Of a stretch of DNA of 64,000 nucleotides, positions 56,830 to 64,000 are shown piece by piece. The stretch is from Hofstenia miamia (Eukaryota; Xenacoelomorpha; Acoela). The position numbers and the translations under genes are program-made. The stretch spans positions 1,423,638-1,487,637 of the forward strand of contig SCFE01000081.1 in the NCBI GenBank assembly GCA_004352715.1. Reading direction: 5' to 3'. The notes below the pieces were generated by a model. It made no database searches, was not told the DNA's origin, and was given only the letters and a program-made list of their open reading frames with translations. Position 1 is the stretch's first letter. Each line of letters starts with the position of its first letter.

Positions 56830-59800
56830 ATTATTTTATTTCTTCTCAAAGCTTCAGGCTGGTATCCCTCTCAGCTCGAGGAACTCACCAGTTCCCAGAG
56901 AGTCTGAGAGCTTTCCTCAGGACTCTAGCTGTTCCTAACAATGCTGCCTTCCGTGCTACTGCTCCTCCCCACTTTGGTACTCACAACTCCTCCAAGTATC
57001 TTTTATTCTTCTTACTCACTGCTCCTAGTGCTCCTACAACTACTGGGACTACTTTAACCTTTCTCAATTTCCACAGACTTTCTATTACCTCTGCCAACTC
57101 TCTATTCTTGTCTATCTTCTCTTTCTATTTGTTTTCTACATTCCTGTCCTTTGATACTGCTATGTCTATCACTGTTCTCAATATTTTCTCTTTGTCCACT
57201 ACTAATATATCTGGCCTCTGTGCTTCTATCACCTATCTTGTCTATATGTTGAAGTCGCAAAGTATCTTAACCTTCTCATTTTCTATGACGCCCTGTGACT
57301 TGTGCTCATACCACTTGTCTGCTGCTTCTAACCCATGCTGCTTGCTCAAACTTGTCATGCCTGAATTTATACTCATTCTATGCCAACTTCTTACACCTTG
57401 CTGTCAGATGGTCTACTGTCTCCGCATCTGTCTTACATAGCCTACACTTATCACTTACTTCTGCTCTTCTGTCTATATGCTTCTTCACCCAGTTTGTTCT
57501 TATTGCTTGCTCCTGTGCTGCCATTATCAGTGCTTCTGTTTCTCTTTTCAGTCCTGCCTTCTTTAACCACTTGTTGCTCTCTTCTCTATCACACTTTTCT
57601 GTGTTCTTCCAGTATTCTCCATGCATTGCCTTCTGCCTATACCTTGTTTGTCTCTCTGATTCCATCCTACTCTGGTATACCTTGTTTCCTTCACTCCCAG
57701 TTCTCATCTTCTTTAACTCCGTAGTGACCTCTAGTAGGGAACCCTTAGGTTGCTCTTCTACATATTCCTTTAGCCCTAGTGCTTCTGCTTCTACAGTCTC
57801 CTCCACACTTAGCAGCCCTTTCCCTCCCTTATGCCTTGCCATGTACAGCCTATCTACATCTCCATTGAGGTTGAATGCTCTATCTGCTGCTAGTATCTTC
57901 CTTGTCTCCCTGTCTAATTCCCTCAGTTCATTCTTATTCCACCCACGTATTAATTGCCTTTATGCTGTTCTGCCCATTTAATGCTGACTTCTGTAGTACC
58001 TTCCTTACTCTCCTCTTGTACTCTTTCCTTAGCCTCATCTTCATTTCCATGTGATCTGTTCTGTCCTTCTCTATTACTCCTAAGTACTTGTACCCCTCCT
58101 TGACTTCCTCAATCTTNNNNNNNNNNNNNNNNNNNNNNNNNNNNNNNNNNNNNNNNNNNNNNNNNNNNNNNNNNNNNNNNNNNNNNNNNNNNNNNNNNNN
58201 NNNNNNNNNNNNNNNNNNNNNNNNNNNNNNNNNNNNNNNNNNNNNNNNNNNNNNNNNNNNNNNNNNNNNNNNNNNNNNNNNNNNNNNNNNNNNNNNNNNN
58301 NNNNNNNNNNNNNNNNNNNNNNNNNNNNNNNNNNNNNNNNNNNNNNNNNNNNNNNNNNNNNNNNNNNNNNNNNNNNNNNNNNNNNNNNNNNNNNNNNNNN
58401 NNNNNNNNNNNNNNNNNNNNNNNNNNNNNNNNNNNNNNNNNNNNNNNNTCTACCATTCTTCTCCATCTTATACCCTATGCCTGTCTCCTTTATCCGTTCT
58501 GTTATAGGTATTAAGCTAACTACAAACAGTAGTGGCGCTAAGCTGTCTCCCTGGAATATACCCCGTCTAAACCTCAACCTATGCCCGTCTATCTCAGTCT
58601 GCCACATTCCCATCTCCCTCTCTAGAAACTCAACCCATTTCTGTGAAACTCCATTAGCCTCTAACGTCTTCAATACCCACTCATGTGAAATGCTGTCATA
58701 TGCCTTCCTGTAGTCTATCCATGCCATTGCCAAGTTTGTCTTCCTTCTTCTGCAGTTCTCCACCACTGCCTGGTCTATCAACAACTGATCTTTGCATCCT
58801 CTTGTCTTCGTCCTACATCCCTTCTGCTCCTCTGGTATCAACCTATTCTGCTCTAAGTAACATGCCAGCCTATTGGAAATCACTGAAGTTAGCAATTTCC
58901 ACGTTGTTGGCAGACATGTTATTGATCTGAAGTTGCTTGCCTCACTGCCTTTCTACGGTTCCTTCTGTATCAGAAATGTCCTCCCCACTACCATCCACTC
59001 TGGACACCCACTCACCACACACTCCTCCAATGCTGCTGCTAGTCTCTCATGAACACTTGTGAACTTCTTCAGCCAATACCCATGTACCTCATCTCTTTAT
59101 TTCCACGCCTACATTCTTCAGCACCTCACATGCCCCTGCATACACTAAGCTATTTACGTCTGTAACACTCCTAGCATCTATCCTCTCCAACACTTTATTG
59201 ACTTTTGCTGTCTCTACTGCTAGCTTGCTTTTCTTAACTCCTCTTGGAACTGGCAGTCTAGTTCTCTCACCTATTTCTTCCTCCATCTTTTCCTTGATTG
59301 CTGCTTCAGTTTCTGCATCTGCTACTTCTGCCAATTCTGCCTCAACATCTATCACTTCATCTTCCCTTCATCTTCCCTTTGCTTAACTTGTTCACCTCTC
59401 TTTTTCCCCTTACTCTCATCCAGCTGTAACTTTCTCATTTGCCCTGCAAACCTCTGCTCTGTAACTTCTAATCCCGTTCTTGCCTTCCTCCATTCTTCCA
59501 ACATTCTCTTCCTGTAACCCCTCTCATCTGGCCTGCTTCTTCTGTAACACTCCAATGCTGTCCTGTTCTGCTCATCTGTCCACTTATGCCGTTGTCCATT
59601 GGTCTGTGTGGATCCTGTACTGCCACTTCTCGAGTCCACACTCCCGATTGTGGAGTCCGCCTGTTGTCCGGAGATTCTTAGCACCCTCTGACCATTGAAG
59701 GCCTGCCGGGGACTGAGGGCCTTTGCTCTATCATGACTTTTCATCAGCGTTATTTTTTGTGTTTGATTTTGGACTCACATTCTCCTAGGAAGTTGCCAAC

Positions 59801-59899
59801 CAAGGCTTTAGAGTGCTTCCTACCCTGTGAGCTAAGCCATCCAGTTTGCTAACCACGATCACAGTTGCTTAACCTCAGCTTACCAACTGGGCTACCTGC

Positions 59900-59900
<1 letters not shown>
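56830..59900 (-). mobile_element. R4/Dong-like non-LTR retrotransposon, nearly full length, frameshifted, with a gap
   Basis: Reading leftwards. 5'UTR 59900-59745. Frame 59744-59352 (130 aa) with a Myb-like block RHKWTDEQNRTALECYRRSR and PDERGYRKRMLEEW. Frame 59355-59089 with INARSV-type DARSVTDVNSLVYAGACEVL. After a frameshift near 58950, SEASNFRSITCLPTTWKLLT, then frame 58895-58080 with RLIPEEQKGCRTKTRGCKDQ, MAWIDYRKAYDSISHEWVL and the RGIFQGDSLAPLLF block. Gap 58117-58448. Frame 57842-57378 ends with the zinc-knuckle CRLCKTDAETVDHLTARC, after which WYEHKSQGVIENEKVKIL continues in another frame near 57330-57250. This is the layout of single-ORF LINEs with a restriction-like endonuclease (R2/R4/NeSL group). 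The catalytic YxDD block falls in the gap. GC content is well above the surroundings. Confidence 0.8.
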
Positions 59901-59958
<58 letters not shown>

Positions 59959-59999
59959 TATGCAATAAATTTGCTTTAACTCTTATTATTATTATTACA
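59901..59999. repeat. (ATT)n tract, 35-bp motif, second (ATT)n
   Basis: About 18 ATT units (59901-59954), the 35-bp motif seen at 30808-30842, and a further short ATT run. It directly abuts the 5' end of the R4/Dong-like element (its minus-strand start GGCAGGTAGCCC at 59899). Confidence 0.85.
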
Positions 60000-61338
60000 A
60001 AGCTAAGAATTAAAGGCATTTAGAATTAAAATTTGGAAACTTTAATTCGTTTTTCTCAAAACAATTCATTTCCAAGATACGTCGTTTTGGCTACCGATGA
60101 TAGATGTATGCCCTTCCTAAAATTAAAATTATTTTTCAGAATTATACATAATTACTTTGCGCGAAAAATGACACAAAAGGGAAACTCATAAGAATCCAAA
60201 TATATAAGATTATTAGTCAATATGATATAATTTTTAAATGATTTCATTTACAACAAAAACAAAATTAGGAGATATTCTAGCGACGACAAATTTCGGAGCG
60301 TTCTATATGGACATGTCTAATATATATATATATATATATATGGAAATATCTATTTTTTCAATACTGATACGTTTTTTTAGCAAAATCAGTGTTTTTCAAA
60401 CATATTTCGACAAGCCATACCTAGTGACGGAGCGGCTCCTTCTACAATGGGGTAAAGTACTTTGGAACTATAAAAACTATTCCTAGGATATAATAGGCAA
60501 AGCTCTAATTTTATAAAAATTCTATCATCCTTAGAAAATCGGAGCTCATCAGATTGCATCTAAGTATTCATTGATGTTTTTCTTCAAAATATATTTCTGA
60601 ATTCAATGGTTTGAAAAGTGCAAATTCGCGATCCATTATGCAAAGAATGCATTTTTTTACCTGATGTGGTTGTTCAAACCTTCTTGTTAGGCACAAGCTC
60701 TTAGAAAAGGTTTGAGTAAATTGAAACAGAGTTCTTGATGTAATAAAGTGGTGATTAGACGAGATCTCGTTTATTGGAATCAATGTGGCTTTGAGATTTC
60801 AAATAATTTATACTTGACACTTTCTTCAACAACAAGGAAAGCTTAACTACACATAGAACTCATCATATGCTTAGCAACCACATCACTTCTATCCCACAAT
60901 TTCTAGTTGTTAGATGCACATTATAAACCGAACATAAAATAAGTATTTTTAAGTATTAAATTGGCTGAAATAAAAATCATAGTTTAAATTATCGATTTTT
61001 AACAATCTGGAGACTTAAAATAGTCCTCGTTTGCCGCAGCTCTAACGGAAACCTTTCCAACTAGACAGTATGCGTTGTAGTACTCAGTTAAAAACAACGT
61101 ATTTTAAATATTCTTCGGTGAAAATGAATTTTTTGCATATTTGTAAAGCCTAAAACACGTGAATATAGAAACACAATGTGGTTGCTGTAATTCAAAATTT
61201 CCTTCCATAAAAATTGTGCACTTATGTTCCTTCGAACTTTCTATGGCTTTTCAATTCTCAAAAAAGTAACTAAAAAACGTTATTTTATTATACAATCTAA
61301 ACTCTGGAAAATAAAACATGTTCATGAGAAAATATGCT
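60000..61338. other. AT-rich spacer, no gene recognised
   Basis: An (AT)n tract at 60320-60341. Frames 60238-60486 and 60568-60783 have no family resemblance. A small GC-richer patch, CGTTTGCCGCAGCTCTAACG, lies at about 61027. Confidence 0.4.
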
Positions 61339-61608
61339 TCATGGACTTTGTGCCAATGGAGGCGCTTTCTCTCTATTTCTTTCTCCATAAATGGCAATAA
61401 ACTTTTGATCTTCCCAGTCTTCCTTTGCCTTCTCAAATTTCCATTTTTTATCGTCCAGTTCAGCTCGCAGGTTCACAATTTCTTCCTTGATCTCATTTTT
61501 AAGCTTTTCATACTCATCCTCTCTTTCCCTAAGCTCTTCCTCCATTTCCAGAAAAGTCTGTGCAAGTAGGACATCATAATCTGCTTCTAACTGCTCGAGT
61601 CTTTCATC
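61339..61608 (-). CDS. Coiled-coil protein, probable last exon
   Basis: After an acceptor TTTTTAG at 61615-61609 (minus strand), the frame reads DERLEQLEADYDVLLAQTFL, EMEEELREREDEYEKLKNEI, KEEIVNLRAELDDKKWKFEK and ends EKAPPLAQSP with a stop at 61339-61341. That is 89 residues, with a clear heptad pattern over the first 65 and strong Glu/Lys/Leu content. It is probably the C-terminal end of a long coiled coil. The rest of the gene would lie to the right, beyond the TTAA transposon, outside the window. A donor-like AAAAGTTTAT near 61400 allows a further exon instead of the stop. Family not identifiable: axonemal or cytoskeletal coiled-coil proteins are possible but unproven. Confidence 0.5.
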   Translation of the reverse strand, partial: DERLEQLEADYDVLLAQTFLEMEEELREREDEYEKLKNEIKEEIVNLRAELDDKKWKFEKAKEDWEDQKFIAIYGERNREKAPPLAQSP

Positions 61609-61983
61609 CTAAAAACTAATTTTAAAAACTTCAAACACTTCGACATTTACATAATGTTCCAAAATACATACTATCAAAAATTCAAAGAGAAAACTGCAAG
61701 TAATATTAACATAGATTTGTTTCAAATTATCATTAGAAACGAACATAAGTTAAAGAAGCTGTATAAATTCAGTGATTACAATGCATGCTCTTTATCTTAT
61801 TGAACCATTGGTTATGGGCATACAAACACACATATTTTGTCATTTTGGGATGGTTTTAGCAAGGGGAGTTTGTTTTTATTATTCTACAACTATCACATAA
61901 ATACATTTGGTACCGTAATCACCTAGTTGCAAAAACTGGCTTGTTTTATTAACAGTGGTTTTAAGAAGCTCTAACTAAAGGTC
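61609..61983. other. Probable intron upstream of the coiled-coil exon
   Basis: AT-rich with no frame. It ends at the TTAA that borders the next transposon. Confidence 0.35.
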
Positions 61984-62557
61984 TTAAGGTAACCCTTGGC
62001 ACCTGAAAAATTTTTTTTTATGGTTGGCTGCTTAAAAAAATCTATTGCATATAATTGCTAGACATTCTCATGTAGTTTAGAAAGTTTTGAGAAAAAATTT
62101 GCAACTTGCTTCAAAATATGAAAAAAATTCAAAATGGCTGTCGCATATTGAATAAATAGTAAAAATTAGAATCCATTTTTCTCCTGATCTATTCAAGGTA
62201 AACAGGATTTAAAAAATGTTTTACAAAGTCCTTTGTAAGTATTACTTCATGACAGAGAGAATTTTTCCTTATATTTAAAACTAGACTAGAGAAACAAGAA
62301 TGTATTTTGGTGTTTTTTTACTAAGCGAAAATAATCATTTTTTCTTAAAAAAAGAGTTGCCATTTTACTTTGACATGTAATATCATAAAAATCTCTCTGT
62401 TATGAAGTAGATAATACATTTAGCTTGCAGCATGCCAAGTTTCATATTTCTATGAGATTTAGTTTTAGAGAAAAATTAAGTCTGCTATTTGAAAATGCAC
62501 TTTACGGGAAAACGCGTTTAAAAACTTCCAAGCAAAAAAAGTAATCTATAATGGTAN

Positions 62558-63241
62558 AATCTTTGTTTGCTTTGTTTGAAAAGTTTTTAGATGCATGACT
62601 TCACATCCTAAAATTGAACCAAGAATAGTCATTCCTGTATGTCCAACACCAAGCTGTGTAAAAAACAAAACTAACATGTCATTTATTGTGAATGGCTTTG
62701 GTTTCGTGTCTGTATTACTTCTACCTGAAGTGTAGCCTTCACTGAAAATTGTTTCACAAACAGTGCAGCATATTTTAAGAAATACTGCAAATCCCTGACG
62801 TTTATTATTGTCAACAACAAACTGTAAGTTACCTTGACTTGAGCACACACTACATGTCAATGGGACTAACAACTTGTTGATCTCTGACATGCCAGCTATC
62901 ACCCATGATTCACTAGATTCTGTGTTGACATCACTGCCGATATCAATGTCACTGATCTTGCGCTTAGATCTAGATGTCTTTGTTGCTGGCATGTCTACAT
63001 CACTGCTGGCTACCATGGATGTAACTACCGGATCTACGATGATAGTGGTATCACTGCTGGTCGAATCACTATCAAAATTATCCTTGCTAGGCCCAGCTAC
63101 AGCAGTAGTAGTATTACACGTACTAATACTTGCCACATGCACGACTTTTCGTGCTGCTTTTAGTTGTTTTTTCCTGCTCAGTTTTTTAGATCCAAACTTG
63201 TGCTTTGTCCTGTCACTTTTCTTAGAACTGTAGTCCATCAT
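62558..63241 (-). pseudogene. Mutator-like transposase N-terminal part
   Basis: The start chosen is the double Met (MMDYSSKKSDRTKH) at 63241. The frame extends upstream to 63376, but that part is hydrophobic noise. A basic N-terminus (KHKFGSKKLSRKKQLKAARK) and a Ser/Asp/Thr-rich linker are followed by SWVIAGMSEINKLLVPLTCS, C-x2-C (CSVC), GFAVFLKICCTVC with a second C-x2-C, then FTINDMLVLFFTQLGVGHTG and GCEVMHLKTFQTKQTK. The N-K-L-L ... C-x2-C ... G-F-A-V-x-L ... C-x2-C ... N-x-x-x-V ... G-x-G-H-x-G order is that of invertebrate proteins annotated as carrying a Mutator-like transposase domain. The frame is cut at N 62557 and no catalytic part follows, so it is broken here. Confidence 0.65.
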
Positions 63242-63355
63242 AAAATAAAAATTCACACAAAAATAACTGAAATAGCAGATATGTTGTATAAAAATCGCAA
63301 TGTAAACAAATGTGTATACTTCTTTGTGCAAAGTTCGCGTCAGTAGTAACTGAGA

Positions 63356-63409
63356 CACGTGACAGCGCTCGACCAATCAGCAAGCGTATATTTTTGGTTA
63401 GCCAATCAG
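63356..63409 (-). promoter_or_regulatory. E-box and two CCAAT boxes upstream of the transposase
   Basis: CACGTG at 63356-63361 and two copies of CCAATCAG at 63373-63380 and 63402-63409, 29 bases apart. They lie 115-170 bases upstream of the transposase start, in a locally GC-richer strip inside the element. The arrangement looks like a TATA-less promoter driving the minus-strand gene. Orientation of CCAAT is not decisive. Confidence 0.4.
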
Positions 63410-63780
63410 AGCACTGTTGCTGGGCTGTTTTGTGATATTCTGAGCTGAATGTTTTACATATAGTACTCTCTATACCCCTATCAATGAGGAACAAAACCTA
63501 CTAACTGAAACTAGAGAGGAGGAGCTTTATTTTGATATGAAACTTTGCTATGGCAGCAAAATTTAAACTCTCTAACTTTTGTGTCAAAGATGTGTTGTTT
63601 TTTTGAAATGATGCATAAAATACATGAAACAAAACTAAATTACAACATTATATCGTTTTTATTTTGAAAAAACATGATTGCAATTCTAAAGTAGACATAT
63701 TTTGCTAAGTAAATCAGCAAAAAAAATTTTTTATAATTTTGAGGCTTAACCATGAAACCAGGTGCCGTAGGTTACCTTAA

Positions 63781-64000
63781 GCTTAGCAATGCTCCATTTT
63801 AATAAAATGATTGCTTATCAGCATCGAGTGTCCTTCCTTGCCTAGAAATAAATATAAAAGCAGACACTGACCATATCATAACACAAACTTGGAGATTTTA
63901 AACACATCTGCCAATATTCAGTCAAATAAAAATTCTAACTTCACATATGTAATATTCATATCCAAGTTATTGTTAAAATTTTAGAGTCGCTAAACACTGT
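63781..64000. other. End of window, nothing recognised
   Basis: AT-rich, with no supported frame. It may be intron of the coiled-coil gene. Confidence 0.3.

Larger units (their letters stand above)
61984..63780 (-). mobile_element. TIR transposon flanked by TTAA, Mutator/Kolobok-like
   Basis: The left end GGTAACCCTTGGCACCTG (61988) and the right end read on the minus strand GGTAACCTACGGCACCTG (63776) are 18-bp terminal inverted repeats with three mismatches. Each is immediately preceded by TTAA (61984-61987, 63777-63780). The body is about 1.79 kb. It carries a minus-strand transposase fragment, a promoter-like region right of it, and about 550 bases without frame on its left side. A TTAA duplication is the mark of piggyBac and Kolobok elements rather than of classical Mutator (9-11 bp). 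The single N at 62557 lies inside the frame, so part of the transposase may be missing only from the assembly. Confidence 0.7.

Noticed and set aside
57108-57981. Long plus-strand frames rich in Ser, Leu and Cys at 57.1-58.0 and 58.5-59.7 kb
   Set aside because: Antisense shadows of the minus-strand R4/Dong-like LINE, which has recognisable motifs while these have none.
59700-59900. A tRNA gene at the 5' end of the R4/Dong-like element
   Set aside because: Only an A-box-like stretch is present; no cloverleaf or B-box could be drawn.
61984-63780. Classical piggyBac element, because of TTAA
   Set aside because: The visible protein has the C-x2-C pattern of Mutator-like-domain proteins, not piggyBac blocks, and the TIRs do not begin with the usual CCC.

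Overview
Animal nuclear DNA, AT-rich by eye, with split genes (GT-AG introns from a few dozen bases to about 2 kb), heavy transposon load, (AT)n microsatellites and ten assembly gaps plus six single-N joins. An anion-type Cys-loop receptor, a Dbl-family RhoGEF, GCLM and an Ac45-type V-ATPase accessory protein make it a metazoan. The Tc1, hAT-like, CR1/L2/jockey-like and R4/Dong-like elements fit an invertebrate. I cannot place the phylum. A 3' splice acceptor lies 0-27 bases upstream of every host start codon I could assign, which would fit a lineage with spliced-leader trans-splicing, or simply 5'UTR introns.

Layout. 1-0.5 kb: GC-richer piece followed by a CRE plus TATA cluster. 3.0-6.2 kb (+): short ATP6AP1/Ac45-like gene, one intron of which carries a dead DDE transposase. 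7.6-12.2 kb (+): complete seven-exon GCLM, the glutamate-cysteine ligase modifier subunit. 12.4-12.7 kb (-): possible 86-aa single-exon gene, convergent with GCLM. 12.8-32 kb: a repeat island of decayed LINEs on both strands, a hAT-like MITE, a long-TIR DNA transposon that splits a LINE, a nested insertion of one retroelement inside another, a decayed transposon-type gene, and a mariner remnant. 33.6-40.4 kb (+): complete ten-exon Cys-loop chloride-channel receptor with a 17-nt micro-exon. 42.6-48.3 kb (+): three-exon DH-PH RhoGEF. 49.0-50.8 kb: Tc1 element with 210-bp TIRs and an intact 340-aa transposase, inserted in an (AT)n tract. 50.9-51.2 kb: inverted repeat carrying hammerhead-like cores. 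54.4-56.7 kb (+): decayed LINE. 56.8-59.9 kb (-): almost full-length R4/Dong-like LINE with a Myb-like N-terminus, abutting an (ATT)n tract. 61.3-61.6 kb (-): coiled-coil exon. 62.0-63.8 kb: TTAA-flanked TIR element with a Mutator/Kolobok-like transposase fragment.

The host genes share no obvious pathway: glutathione synthesis control, V-ATPase assembly, inhibitory ligand-gated signalling and Rho signalling. There are no operon-like spacings (the closest same-strand pair, Ac45-like and GCLM, is 1.3 kb apart). No tRNA, rRNA or CRISPR array was recognised. The most interesting signals are in the mobile fraction: the TTAA element, the hammerhead-like inverted repeat, the nested retroelements, and a 35-bp motif beside (TAA)n at two Dong-like copies.
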